Below are positions 49,051 through 61,790 of a stretch of 64,000 nt of DNA, in pieces. The DNA is from Luzula sylvatica (lineage: Eukaryota; Streptophyta; Magnoliopsida; Poales; Juncaceae). A program made the translations under genes and the position numbers. The notes below the pieces were generated by a model. It was not told the DNA's origin and did no database searches. It saw only the letters and a program-made list of their open reading frames with translations. Within the stretch, counting starts at the first letter, position 1, and each line of letters begins with the position of its first letter. The DNA lies in assembly GCA_946800325.1 (NCBI GenBank), contig OX326961.1, positions 2,892,655-2,956,654 on the forward strand. The letters run 5' to 3'.

Positions 49051-51180
49051 CGCATGTTAGACATGGTTCGATAAATGATAAGTCAAACGGATCTCCCAAA
49101 ATGTTTTGGGGATACGCCCTTGAGACAAAAGACGTCATATGAGATATGGATCGGAATGGTTCCGAAGTTGTCATTTATACAGATTTGAGGATGTGAGTAT
49201 ATTTCGAAATTTGTTTCGGTTAAATTCGATCCCAAATCTAAAAATTGTTCGTTTGTCTTATATCCTTAAGGAAACTAAAGGGTATTAGTTCTAACGTCCC
49301 GACGAAAATGAGATTTTCGTAGCTCGAAGAGATGTCTTCTTAGAGGAGGACTAGATGCGCACAAGTTTGGAACTTGATGTTGTTTCTCTCTATGTGGGCT
49401 GGTGGGAGTAGAATAAATCTCGAAAGAGTTCGAGATCTGGAAAATAAACATTGTACCGATGAAAGTTGACACGACTTCATCAAGAGTTGATTCGATAGAT
49501 CGAGTAGGCTATATCATAAGTCGGTAACTACGGATTTATCGTTGCTAATGATGATAGATCGAAATCATATGGTGATTCGATATCCTACAAGGATGCTATG
49601 AAAAGTAACGGTTCCACATGGCAAGGTGTCTTGAAATCTGAGATTCGATCCGTGTAAATTATCAAGTTTAGAACTTGATTTCATTACTTTCAGGATTAGA
49701 CCCGTGAAATGTCAATGGGTTTTCAAGATGAGAACTGACACGGATAGGAATACGCATATAACAAAGTGAGGCTAGTATCGAAAAGTTTCAAGTATTTCAT
49801 AGTCGGACTATGAAGAAACGTTTTCGCATATTGCCATGCTTTCACATTCTCGAAATTCTGCTTGTCATGGTTGCGTATTATGAATACGTGATATGGAAAA
49901 ATGGATGTCAAAACTGAATTTCTTGACAGAAATATTATGAAAGGATGTGTACTTGACACAAACTTACGGTTTTGTCGATTCATAAGAATCGAGAATATAA
50001 TATGCACACTTTAACGATCCATATGATGGATTAGCGAAAGCTTCTCGGAATTGGAATATTTGTTTTGACGAAGTTATAAACTATTATAACATTGTCGGAA
50101 TGAATGAAAACTTTGTGTACACATGAAGGTTAGTGGGAGCCGCGTTATATTTCTTGTAACGACAAAGAATTTAGGCGAGACCGCTTATGAATTAAGCGTG
50201 AAGATCTTTTGGATAGATCTAAGAAGTTCCTCGTTCTAGATTATAGCACGTATATCAACATAATGTTGAAAATGGTTTTCAACATATAACTCCTTGGAGG
50301 AGTTAAATCGAAATGTCGAATGGCAGAAACTTTCTACAGCTCGATGTGAGACATCAATCAAGGCGAAAAGTAATAATATGATGCTTTACATTTGATGTGA
50401 GGATCTATTATATCTGCCATGACATGTATGTGGCTATACGTCGTACACATAAAGCGTCTAATTCACCGTCAATAAAATCCAAGGGAATCACACGAGTTTG
50501 AATGTAATGTGATTACATGAGACTAATTCTTGTGAATGTATAATGGTTATACATATATATATACATAATGGTTATGTATATTTAAACCCATCGGAATTTG
50601 TATTGATAACGGTGAAGTTTATCCTTGAATACTTTGCGAAAGAATTCATGATTTTATTTTATCTATAATGGTGTGGAGGACGTGTTGGTTATAAAGAGTT
50701 ATAACAACAACAGTTTCCAAATATTTAGCACGTCCAAATATGCAGCACGACTTTCGATCACAAAGTGTGTACATGTTTTGCTTAAACGAAAACACGGTTA
50801 TGTGGAAATGTTCCACACGACCAATAGTTTATGATTCTATTTACGGAGGCGAGTATATTGCGGTTATTAATCGCAAAAGGAAGCAGTGTGGATCAAGGAT
50901 ACATGACCAAACTCGAGTAGTCACGAGTTATCGTGAAACGCAATAGTACAAGCCAAAAATGCCGAGGTCACAACCAATTCTAGCCAATACTCAAAAAATT
51001 TCATTTGATCCATGAAATTTTGTGAAAAGATGTGATCGTAGGTATTGGAAATGTTCCAAAACTGATGAAGATTAACACTAGTAGCAACGTGCGGACCCGT
51101 TTACAAAACCGCTCTCTCTAGTCGCGTGTGACTGTCATGCGATGACTATGGGTATGAGATACCTAGAGGAGGAAGAAGAG
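49051..51180 (+). pseudogene. Degraded integrase-RT-RNase H of the outer copia element
   Basis: Nucleotide similarity to the inner pol runs throughout, with frequent indels and stops: integrase from the motif around Glu330 onward (49051-49330), RT (about 49600-50210) and RNase H (about 50690-51180, with a short open relic at 50740-50946 that corresponds to the DFRSQSGYVFCLN region). It cannot encode a protein. Confidence 0.85.
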
Positions 51181-52133
51181 AGTAGAGTGTAGTTATCTAA
51201 TACGATAGTCCTCGCAGGTTGTGGTATGGAGATACCCATAGGTAAACGTTGTATCACCCAAATACTTAATCCATATGAATGCATCCCTTTAAAAAATTTG
51301 TTTACTTAAATTAATATGCATTCACCTTATATGAAAACTGTGTGCGGGTTGTGTAATATGATTATTATATGAACCCTGATTTGAACTTGTGTGGATGTCG
51401 GCATAATACGTGATTATGTGCAGCGAAACCGTCACACTAAAGTTTCATTTCTAAACAACCCTAGTCATGGTTCAGTTTGTTTAAGAGAGAAGCACATCTA
51501 TTGTCAGATAATAAACTGAACGTGTACACTAGTACGTTAGCCGAGGAGATGATTATGTTTTGCTAATCATAAGACAAAGGTGTTTGTCGAATCGGGAACG
51601 TAGATATATGCTAGGTGACATATATTGGATATGACCGAAGCCGCGAGATCATGACATGGTTTAGTCATTATAGATGGACTCGTGACGAGTAGGATATTAG
51701 GTTCTTCACACTTGAGGGGACCATTGATTGCGTTACGTGCGTAACACAATGATTTGATATGACCTTACGCTCACCGTAATAGGGAGTCAAAACGGTCATC
51801 ATTGGGTATTGTCCGAAACACGGAATTCAATGTGAGTCTCCAAGATAGGAATTGTTTATTCCGAAAGGAAGAGATATCTCTTAGGCCACTCGATGAATTG
51901 ATTAACGAAAACTACGGCCGTAGTCAATGATATTAATGGTTAATATCGATTGAAATTGTTAACTCAGTTCGGAATCGAGGAATAAGTATGGTTAATATCG
52001 ATTGAAAACTACGGCCGTAGTCAATGAGATGTGCATAGCTTGGTATTTTGATACGCGGGCTATATTCTCTAAAATCGTGCATATTGGATATGCATGAGTA
52101 CCTTCTAGGTAGGTCCGAAATTGAGTGGGGGAC
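51181..52133 (+). other. 3' noncoding region of the outer copia element
   Basis: Diverged counterpart of 47017-48178, shorter by internal deletion near 51960-52030, ending with the purine tract GAGTGGGGGAC (52123-52133). Confidence 0.75.
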
Positions 52134-53187
52134 TCAAGGAAATACAGTTTCGGATCAACCGTAAAAATGTACACAAGGATGAACGAATGTAAGCGTACAT
52201 TCGTGGTCATAATTTTCAGTAGGAAAATCCAATTTGAATGGTTCAAATTGGGTTAGATAGATAATAAGATAATCTATAACTTTCATGTAGAAATATAATT
52301 CATATGAACGAAGTATCAGTGTCGTTTTTATGAAATACCGAAAAGGTGCAACAGTATGACATACAGTTAGTAAAACTGTCATAACTTTTGCATACGAACT
52401 CCAATTGGGATAGGCCAAATTGGGTTGGATAGATAATAATATTATCTACAACTTTCGTGAAGGTTACTTTTCTGTCAGAAGAATTTACCAATTTCGTATG
52501 GACAGAATACTGAACAGGTTCATGCAGTTTTCTGTGTGAAAGGGTGTATATTGGATATACATGTCTTTTGGCCCATCCTAATCCTATGTGATATAAATAG
52601 GATATTTCTCTCTCCTCTAATTATGGTTCATTCAGTCCAATCCATTCTAATCAATAGAATTATCCAGAATATTGAGAGCCATCTTTCTTAGAGCGAAAGA
52701 GTGCGAAGAGAGAAAACAGAGAAAAATGAGTTTTTCTCGCTGTAGAGAATCAATCAATTGAGCAAGTTCGCCGGTGCTTCGTCTAGGCAGTTGCACCCGT
52801 GACCAACGTCTTCCGACTCAAGGTGGATACACGTAGAGGAGCGACACGTGTGGCTCTCCGATTGTGATCGAACCGGAAGAACAAGGAACGTCAACGAGAG
52901 TGAAAGGTTGTGGAAGCGTGTGGACGTGGGACACACGAAGACAACCGGAGGCGTGTCAAGACGGTAGGAGACGTGTGGTATGGGACGCACGGGCTAGTCA
53001 CCAACGTGACACAGGAGAAAGAAGGAATAGCGATCAACCCTTCGAGTGCAATCAATTTTGTACCTGTATGAATCTATCCTTCTATTGCATCGTACCCTCA
53101 AAGTCATGGCGTGATCCTGGATTTTTGGAACCGGACCGGGCCTTCATGTCCGCTGCGCGGGCCCGGGGACGGGAAGAATTCCCTTCA
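52134..53187 (+). repeat. Outer 3' LTR (1,054 bp)
   Basis: Begins TCAAGGAAATACAG (TG changed to TC) and ends CCCTTCA. It pairs with 36253-37321 by shared variants such as 'cacaaggatg' and 'attcgtggtcat'. TATAAATA at 52592-52599; GC hairpin 53136-53142 / 53159-53166. Confidence 0.88.
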
Positions 53188-53289
53188 CGTTGCCCCTTAT
53201 CTGACTGCCCAAATCTTATCCAGGCTCGGCACCGATGACCACAATCATCAAGGAAGCAGAAATCACTGGTGTCTATCGCCCAGTAGGCC

Positions 53290-53730
53290 CATCTCCATCA
53301 TCTCGCGTCCCAGACCTCTTTCAGCAAAATATAGGGTTTGCGATGAAATTTGAGCAAAATGTTGGGGGGTTTAGGCATATTTTCAGAACAACATGTTTTT
53401 TCAGCAAAGTACAAGGTTTTATGTAAATTTCCAGCAAAATTCAGGGGGTTTTGAGTAATATTTCAGAAATTGCAGGGGTACGTTCAACAAAATGCAGGGA
53501 TTTCAGCAAACAATTACCGAAATACAGAGGTCTTTCAGTAAAATAAAGCGAATTCATCGAAATTTGAGCAAAATTGAGGGATTTTTTTATAAAAAAAAAA
53601 AAGGAAGAAACATTCATGTTTTTTCAGCAAAATATAGGTTTTTCGATGAAATTTCAGCAAAACATAGGGTTTTCAAAGAAAATTCAGCAACATATCGGGT
53701 TTTCAACAAAACATAGATTGAATTGGTCTA
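53290..53730 (+). repeat. Irregular array of TTTCAGCAAAATATAGGGTT variants
   Basis: About ten imperfect copies spaced 20-40 bp. It resembles in style the 'caggggctgttttgtaattt' array at 25.5 kb. Short frames here are repeat by-products. Confidence 0.6.
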
Positions 53731-56127
53731 ATTTAAACCGTTTCAATTTTTCTGTACATTCGTAAAAACCATGAATTGGTCTAATTTAAACCGTTTCATT
53801 AAAATAGGAAAAATAATTGTATTTATATTTATATAATATAATATTTATATATTAATTAATATTATATTATATTATATATTATTATTACATGGATAAAATA
53901 AAATATTAATACTTTTTTATCAATTTTAATGAAATACTATTTTTATATTTTCAAAAATAAAATTCCAAAATTGTGTAAACAACCAAACAAAAAATTATAA
54001 TTTCCAGCATTTTATAATTTGGACATTCAAACGAACTGTGGAATTGGGAATTACTAATTCCAGAACTTTTTACTCCTCCACCTTATAATCCGATTCCACT
54101 TACTAATTCTATTTGCCCAACGGCCCCTAAGATAGTAAGAATTTGATGCGTGGATAACTTGAAACAATGTAATTTTCATCAGAACTAAAGGATACCTCGA
54201 GTGTAGTCCCTCCACTAATCATTTTTACATTAAAGTTTGAAAGTATTAATCTAATTCAAAAAATAACAATTCAGTGCATATTTAACCGAATTTAAAGAAA
54301 AAACAGTTATATTTGTGTACTAAGAAAGTTTGTGATACAATTAAAAATAGATTAGCTTCTGAAAAAAACAATTATCGTTACTCGTTTTGATTGCCATTGT
54401 GCTATTGAAAGAAAAGAAAATATGGATGCGTCTTTCTGAAGTAGTTCCATCATCACCAAATAGATTAGCTTCTGAATTTTGTTGGTTCACATAATGCACT
54501 CCAAAGTCCAAACGGCCCCTATGCTATTCCATAAAACAATTATCACGATTTATATAAATAAAAATAGGGGTGTTTTCGTGAACACAAAATAAACAAGGAC
54601 CTTTTCGGGATATTTAGCGTTGACTAAACAACCCGCGTCATCAAATGTGATCCCATAGATACAACCTAGTTCATCATATGAAACATTTGATCTCCAATAA
54701 CCCCTATTAATTCATTAAATTAATATCATTATTAAATTATTAATTAAGTTATATTACTATAGAATTAACTATAAATCATGCATTTTTTTAATGCAATAAA
54801 TAATACTTAAGCTCTTTCAGCCCTTTAATCCCATAATAAAACAGTTTGATCGAGAGATCCAGAAATTTAAAAAACTTTGTTCATACATTGATATGGATAC
54901 AATCTGTAAAAAATGAAAATTTGTGATTATATAGGATTTATTTGCGTACAATGGTGGAAATAATTTTTTTAAACGGGATAAAATGTAAAGTACCTGGCAT
55001 AGTGCCCTTTCAAGTCAACACCATATTTCTTTCTATCAAATACCAAATTGATTTTAAATAACCAAAATAATAATATTTAAGGAGAAATAAATTAATGGAA
55101 AGAAATTAAGAGAGATTTACAGATAATTTTGAATCCTGTAAAGTCGGATTGATTTGACTTGCAGTAACCAACAAATTAGTCGCCTTGCTATTCCCTGTTG
55201 CTACGAAAATATAGCGAACTTTTTATACCATTATGTTAACACAAAATTGATTAAATCTACACACTGAAAAGTTAATAAATTACTAAAATTAGACATACGT
55301 AATCTCTGAAAACCAAACCCTATTCCATGCTCTGATTACTTTGTTCTTCAACTTCATAAGAAGGCATGCTAATCTCAAATTAATGACATAAACATGCAGA
55401 TAGGTGACTAAAGGAAGAAAAATGTGTCGTACCGAGGGACTTTTCGCAAAATTTCGTGTGAGTTTCGGGCTGATCCTTCACCAGTTGAAATCCATGCTGC
55501 CTTAAACCCTAAATAATATATTGTCAAATAAATTAAAATAAAGATTAAACATTACTATTTACAGAAATAAAATAATGTGTCGTACCAAGGTTTCTAAATT
55601 TAGAAAACCAGTGCAAAAATTCTGGGTAAAATTTCAAACAGGCTTTATAATTTATATCATCCACAAATAATCGCAAAAGGCACTATCATTCACACAAGTC
55701 GCGAGATTTTCAAATTCTAACCCAAATTAGTACTAAGAGTCCTCGGACCCATAGAAAAGGAATATTTTTCATCTAGCCCTAAAGGAATTATTATTATTAT
55801 TATTATTCCAAAGATATCAAAAGAATGCATCAATTAAAGACTATAATTTTTTGTTTATACCCTTCTTATGCTTTCATGGTGTTTTCTTGGTACTCATCAA
55901 TAACAAATTGGTACAGATAATTATTAGTCTCTACTACTCACCAAAGAATGGTACAATGAATTCTTCGTGCATAAAAAAGTTTTTGGAATTTCGGTCTTGG
56001 AACCTTCCAGCGCAAACTTCTCTCTTATCTGATAAAATTGAAAAAATACAATTCAAATAATTTAACTAATATATATATATTTAGAAAATAAAATAAATAA
56101 ATAAATAATGATCTCATAAGTTGTATT
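53731..56127. other. AT-rich intergenic DNA, no gene recognised
   Basis: Bases 55390-55520 and 55570-55740 share the phrase 'aatgtgtcgtacc' and look like exon-edge fragments, perhaps the remnant body of the CACTA element ending at 56282. Nothing is translatable. Confidence 0.35.
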
Positions 56128-56282
56128 AGGGGCGGGTCGACCCAAAAAAGAGCCGACCCAACAGTTATGGGGGCGGGCAGACCCAATAAGAACCGACCCA
56201 ACAGTGTTATAGGGGCGGGCGGACCCAATAATAACTCATTTGTAGGGGCGGCCTGACACTAAAAAACAATTGTGTTGTAGTG
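56128..56282 (-). mobile_element. CACTA transposon terminal fragment with subterminal repeats
   Basis: On the minus strand the terminus reads CACTACAACACAATTG (56282-56267). Four subterminal repeats, AGGGGCGGGYNGACCCAA and variants, lie at about 56130, 56171, 56212 and 56245, roughly 41 bp apart. This is typical CACTA (En/Spm) end structure. The element body would lie to the left; the partner terminus was not found. Confidence 0.65.
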
Positions 56283-57044
56283 TATGATAAAAACCAGAGA
56301 TTAAATCTGGAATGACAAAACTCAACATTTCAGTTGAATCAAATAATTTTAGCCTCCCTTGAGAATAATAAAGAATCAAATCACGTTACAAGTATCAGCG
56401 AAATTTTGTCGAACATCTTATCTTCATGAGGTTTTTGCTTGAAATTAGTTATACTCTAAATATGATACCGAAAACGACTATATGAGACTTAATTAAGTTG
56501 CGAGGATTAGTTAATATGATGTGAATAAATTAAAAAGTTCGATTCTTTTAAATAAACGTACCACACAAGTATGCTTACCGAATACGTCTAATCTCAACAA
56601 CATACCCACAAGTATTCGAGAGGGTTAGTTAATTAAAACTTATCAGTTTTTTGAGCAAATTGATTAAATTAATCAATTATTCACAAATGATTACTATATT
56701 AGGTCTAATTATTTTTTCAGTGTAAATTAGTTCGGGGCAAATTTGCAGGATTGAGGATGATTTGGTGTTCATAAAAGAAACAAATTAATGATTATAAACT
56801 ATATTTGAGAATGACGAGAACATAAATAGTAAGTGCTTGATTTGAGAATCTACAAAATATAGTGGTAGTTTCATAGAGAAATTTAATCGAATACCTTGTC
56901 TTCAACATGTTTTGGCTTGATCTCGAATTAGTGAAGACATATTTCTCTAGAAAAAGCTTCAAACCTCCACAAGCTTCAATCCTCAAGTGTATGAATCTGT
57001 CAAATATACTAGTGATTAATTCAAAATGTCGCAAATATATCCAT
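56283..57044. other. AT-rich intergenic DNA, no feature
   Basis: No gene or recognisable repeat. Confidence 0.4.
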
Positions 57045-58690
57045 GAAATTTGTAAATTAATTGAAAGTGTTGGAAGCATTACCCAAGCAGGGAGAACTAT
57101 CCTCTGTTCCTATTGGGGAGATGAACTTTGTGGAGCAGAAAAGTGAAAGGACGAGAAGAGAGTAGGTCGGATTGATGAGAAAGCGAAGAAGAATGAAGCG
57201 CCGAGAAGTTTGCACTGTCGAGATGAGAGTGAGAAGCACAAGGAGGGGTTGAAGGAGAAAATCCTCTGAAAAAACGTGGAGAGAATAGAGAGAGGGGCGT
57301 GAAGAGCGTTGTTGGGTGTGTGGTAGCGCGGCTCTTCATCTTCTTCCGCGAAGAGGATGGTCTGGCGAGGTCCATTGATAAGAGAAGAGGCATGAGTGCC
57401 CTTGGAAATTTGAGAGAAAGGCGGGATGAGGGAGAAAGGTGTCTTTAGTGGGTATTAAAGAAATGATTAATGAATGAATAGGGGGTGAAGTAAAGGCGTC
57501 AAGTAAATGATTAATGATCAAAAATATTAAATATGATGTGGCACTCTGAGAAAATAAAAAAATGTTTGCAAAATGTATTTGTAGAAATTTGTAAATTAAT
57601 TGAAAGTGTTGGAAGCATTACCAAAGCAGGGAGAACTATCCTCTGATCTTATTGGGGAGATGAACTTTGTGGAGCAGAAAAGTGAAAGGACGAGAAGAGA
57701 GTAGGTCGGATTGATGAGAAAGCGAAGAAGAATGAAGCGCCGAGAAGTTTGCACTGTCGAGATGAGAGTGAGAAGCACAAGGAGGGGTTGAAGGAGAAAA
57801 CCCTCTGAAAAAACGTGGAGAGAATATAGAGAGGGGCGTGAAGAGCGTTGTTGGGCGTGTGGTAGCGCGGCTCTTCATCTTCATCCGCGAAGAGGATGGT
57901 CTGGCGAGGTCCATTGATAAGAGAAGAGGCATGAGTGCCCATGAAAATTTGAGAGAAATGCGGGATGAGGGAGAAAGGTGTCTTTAATAGGTATTAAATG
58001 CAGGATTAATGAATGAATAGGGGTGAAGTAAAGGCGTCAAGTAAAGGATTAATGATCAAAAATATTAAATTAGTGGGTAATGATATGACGTTGCACTCTG
58101 AGAAAATAAAAAAAAATGTTTGCAAAATGTATTAGTAGAAATTTGTAAATTAATTGAAAGTGTTGGAAGCATTACCAAAGTTGGGAGAACTATCCTCTGA
58201 TCCTATTGGAGAGATGAACTTTGTGGAGCAGAAAAGTGAAAGGACGAGAAGAGAGTAGGTCAGATTGATGATAAAATGAAGAAGAATGAAGCGCCGAGAA
58301 GTTTGCACTGTCGAGATGAGAGTGAGAAGCACAAGGAGGGGTTGAAGGAGAAAACCCTCTGAAAAAACATGGAGAGAATAGAGAGAGGGGCGTGAAGAGC
58401 GTTGTTGGGCGTGTGGTAGCGCGGCTCTTCATCTTCATCCGCGAAGAGGATGGTCTGGCGAGGTCCATTGATAAGAGAAGAGGCATGAATGCCCTTGGAA
58501 ATTTGAGAGAAAGGCGGGATGAGGGAGAAAGGTGTCTTTAGTGGGTATTAAAGGCAGGATTAATGAATGAATAGAGGTGAAGTAAATGCGTCAAGTAAAG
58601 GATTAATGATCAAAAATATTAAATTAGTGGGTAATGATATGACGTGGCACTCTGAGAAAATAAAAAAATGTTTGCAAAATGTATTAGTAG
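57045..58690. repeat. Tandem triplication of a ~545-bp unit
   Basis: Units start at 57045, 57584 and 58138 (periods 539 and 554 bp) and end near 58690. They are roughly 95% alike by eye. Each keeps a minus-strand frame of 98 codons starting MPLLLSMDLARPSSSR with scattered replacements, and a GC-rich core between AT-rich ends. The frame is Ser/Pro/Phe-rich and matches no family I know; its preservation may simply reflect recent duplication. Confidence 0.85.
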
Positions 58691-58692
58691 GA

Positions 58693-58857
58693 TTAATTGA
58701 TGATTAATTAACATGATCATTAACAAAAGTACATTCGATTAACAGTTAATTAATATTAATTAAGAATTGTTAATGTATATGTATTTTAATTATATATTAA
58801 TTAATTGTTAATTGAATGTATTTTTGCTAATGACCATGCTAATTAATCACCAATTAA
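58693..58857. mobile_element. Foldback MITE (165 bp)
   Basis: Arms of about 62 bp (58693-58754 and 58796-58857) are near-perfect reverse complements with TTAATTG termini and a ~40-bp loop. The family was not assigned; a TA or TAA target is possible. Confidence 0.65.
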
Positions 58858-59159
58858 GAATATAAAGGATGTTGTGGGGAAATATGGAGGTACAGTATAT
58901 GGCCTCTTTTGTTAACTACGTTACCCACTACCCAGGTTGTAGACATGTACCCATCTCTCCAATTTGCAGGATTGATGGTAGCGTGCATCAACCCTTGTTT
59001 GTAATATGTAATAGGACTTGAGTATGTATCATCAATATTACTTTATTAATATGATATTTGTATTTTTTTTTATTAATATAATATTTATGAAAAAAAAACA
59101 ACATGTCGCATACAATATTATATCTTATGTATAAATTTAACAACATTATCCTTCTCTGG

Positions 59160-60400
59160 TCAAGTCACATCACCAAAACTTTCTGGACCGTCTGATCAAG
59201 CGGTAAAATTTAACTCGATCATGACCGTCCATTTCTGAATGGACTCCGTTTTTGTAGGCTGGAGTTATTTTCGTGTATGGGTCTATCATGGACCGAGTTC
59301 ATGGACCTTTGCCATGTATAAGACCCTTTCTCCCTTCTCTTCTCATTATTTTTCGTTCGCTCGACAGTACCTCGCGATGGCGACCGAGAAGGTGATTCTA
59401 GGGTTTCGCCGGTCCGAGCTCTGCAGCAAATGAGTTCCAACGATCTCAACTTTCCAAACTCAACCAAAAACCAGCCGGATGTGACGCTATCTTTTACCTT
59501 CCCTGAGACGGGTTGAATCGCCTTTGTGTTTGTTCGTTCGCGTTAACAAAAACCCTAGATCCAGTCGTGCATCTGACGATTTTTTCTCTTGCCACGATTG
59601 TACAAGATCTCACTATTATCGATATAACTATTAGGTATGAATTTTAACCTCTGAGTTTCATTTTAAGTTACGGTTCAGATTTTTTTTAGTCAATTAGTTC
59701 TTAATTATTTTTCTAATTCCTAAATAAGTGATTTCGTTGTTCGATTTAGGGTTTTCGTTGTGAATAGTGCATTTTGCAGCTTGCTCATTGCTGTGCAATT
59801 TCACGAGGCATGCGCTCTGGTACTGGTGTGGGTCCCTATTGTTCTTCTTCATTTTCATTTGTGACATATTGATCCGGTTAAGGTTTAATTATGCATTTTT
59901 TTCTTATCAATTAGTTAATTTGACTGAAAATCAGTTTTTTGGTGTTTATTTTTTTTCAGGAACACTATTTTGATTTCCTAAAAAATATTTTCTTCGTGCA
60001 GATGTTTCATTGGCTGGCAACAATGCTTTACGTGTATGATGGACTGATGACATAGTAAAGATAATTCTTGCAATTTGTGTGTCTCCATTTGATGGTATAG
60101 AACCATTCAGAAAATCTCTGATGTTGCGAAATGACTTTTCGTTGCGTAATTCGTGGGCTTTCATAACATGTCCCATGGGTACGAAAAGACTTATTATTTC
60201 TTAAATTATTCATGATAATGCAGGAACTTTTATGAATATTTCTCTTTTCTCGGATGTGGCAGAACTTTCTGTCTCGATGGAGTTCATAGTACTCGAATCT
60301 TCCTATCTTGCATCCATTGAGGAGATTGTGAAGAGAAGTTGAAGCGCTTTGATCTGTGGTGGCTTTATTGCAATATAAACCAGATTTAGCAATCGAATTA
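59160..60400 (+). pseudogene. Gene-like fragments, possibly Helitron-captured
   Basis: A GC-richer leader with an ATG in good context (about 59378) gives an 18-codon frame that overlaps the next ATG (59431), which stops after some 28 codons. Further short exon-like blocks follow (about 59780-59850, 60000-60180 and 60215-60340) between AT-rich, intron-like stretches with 'ttttgcag' or 'aatgcag' acceptor-like ends. I recognise no protein. The block lies upstream of the Helitron end at 61828, consistent with capture, but no 5' Helitron end was found. Confidence 0.35.
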
Positions 60401-60427
60401 TATTTTGTTCTCGTTTACAGTTTTCAG

Positions 60428-60597
60428 TAGGCGGGGTTGTGCGGATCCTCTTTCGTTCCCGTTTGCAATTTTGAGTAGGCGGGGTTGTGCCGATCCTCTT
60501 TCGTTCTCGTTTGAACTTTTCAGTAGGCGGGATTGTGCCGATCCTCTTTCGTTCCCGTTTACAGTTTCGAGTAGGCGGGGTTGTGCCGATCCTCTTT
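60428..60597. repeat. 48-bp minisatellite, about 3.6 units
   Basis: The unit starts AGTAGGCGGGGTTGTGCCGA and is 48 bp, a multiple of three, so it is open on both strands (a 16-residue repeat with RIGTTPPT on the minus strand; SRRGCADPLSF on the plus strand). Copies begin near 60426, 60474, 60522 and 60570. No evidence of a real protein. Confidence 0.85.
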
Positions 60598-60599
60598 AG

Positions 60600-61220
60600 A
60601 AAACCAAAACAAAATATCAACGCATAAAAAAAATATTAAATATTAACATGATCATAATTTTCACCATGCATGAAAGCAAAATATACAAATGAACTAGCAC
60701 TACCAATTGAAACAAACAATTTTAGACCGCGATGAACAAAACCAAAACAACATATAGCTATGTTATAAAAAAGAAAGCTTAAATAATAAAACTACAACAA
60801 ATATAATCATGAATGCCAACAAAATATACAAATGAACATGAAATACAAGTACAAAACACGATTATAAGTACAAAATCAAAACACGAAAATATAACTGTAA
60901 ACACGAAGACAAACACAAATATGTTCATGAACTACGAACTAGGAATCATCAATTAATAGAAATATCTATCTTAATTGAAAGAGTGAAACAAGATTATGAA
61001 AATACAAACACAAATATACATTACATCACAAATATATATGCATAGTTGAAATAGATACGAAATTGTTAATATGAAATACCATGACATAATACAAGTACTT
61101 TACAGCTGAAATATGAAAAATTAAACAACAAAGCGTCATTGTCACCAAATCATCATCATCTTCATCATCGTTCCCACGATTTTGCCGATGATGTATAAAA
61201 AACGAACAAAATTTACAACA
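60600..61220. other. AT-rich DNA, no gene
   Basis: A-rich on the plus strand with a short CATCAT run near 61146; no feature beyond that. Confidence 0.4.
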
Positions 61221-61370
61221 TGGACTGTTTGAATTGTTCAAGAAATCCGGCTCTTGAGCAATTCAAACGGTACTTGTAGCAAATTTTATACATATCATAA
61301 TTTACCGAGGCAAACGTACAATACTTGCAAATTTTATGCTCAAATGAAAACGTTCATTCGTTTCGACATA

Positions 61371-61398
61371 TTTAGGGTTTAGGATTTAGGGTTTAGGG
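61371..61398 (+). repeat. Interstitial telomeric repeat, four TTTAGGG units
   Basis: TTTAGGG, TTTAGGA, TTTAGGG, TTTAGGG. A ~27-bp sequence containing AACGTTCATTCGTTTCGACA occurs on both sides (about 61347-61373 and 61423-61449). Confidence 0.9.
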
Positions 61399-61790
61399 TT
61401 TTCGTCTTGAATGAAACGAATGAAAACGTTCATTCGTTTCGACATATTTGGTTGCGTAATTTTTTAATAATGAAATTGATTAAGAGTTTGTATTGTTGTA
61501 ATTTTTATGTTTCTTTCATTATTAAAATTTATGTAATGTTATATGTTTCTTTGGTTACGGAATATTTATGTTTTGTGTATTATATTATTATATTACGTAC
61601 AATATATTCATAATTTGTTGATATCATGTGTGCAATCAACATATATGATATATTTATTTAAATTTAAGAAATTATACTAAGATGCAACATCAAATAAAAA
61701 ATGAAATATCCAAGAAAAAAGACAAAAAAACAAAATAAATTAAAGAAATAACGTATCACAAAAAAATAGTTCCAAAATCGAGAACACCCC

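Larger units (their letters stand above)
36253..53187 (+). mobile_element. Compound copia locus: degraded outer element with inner copy
   Basis: Outer copy: 5' LTR 36253-37321, leader to 38701, gag remnant 38702-38925, then (after the inner copy) integrase/RT/RNase H remnants 49051-51180, 3' noncoding region to 52133, and 3' LTR 52134-53187. Inner copy: 38926-49050. The outer copy lacks everything between early gag and mid-integrase, the inner 5' LTR lacks its first 26 bp and the inner 3' LTR lacks its last ~140 bp. This fits insertion of the inner copy followed by deletions at both junctions, or recombination between relatives. I found no matching 5-bp duplication at the outer ends (CCTCG versus CGTTG). 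Confidence 0.85.

Noticed and set aside
59239..59433. 64-codon frame as a real small gene
   Set aside because: No domain, no supporting structure, and the following exon-like blocks are broken; kept only as part of a fragment region.
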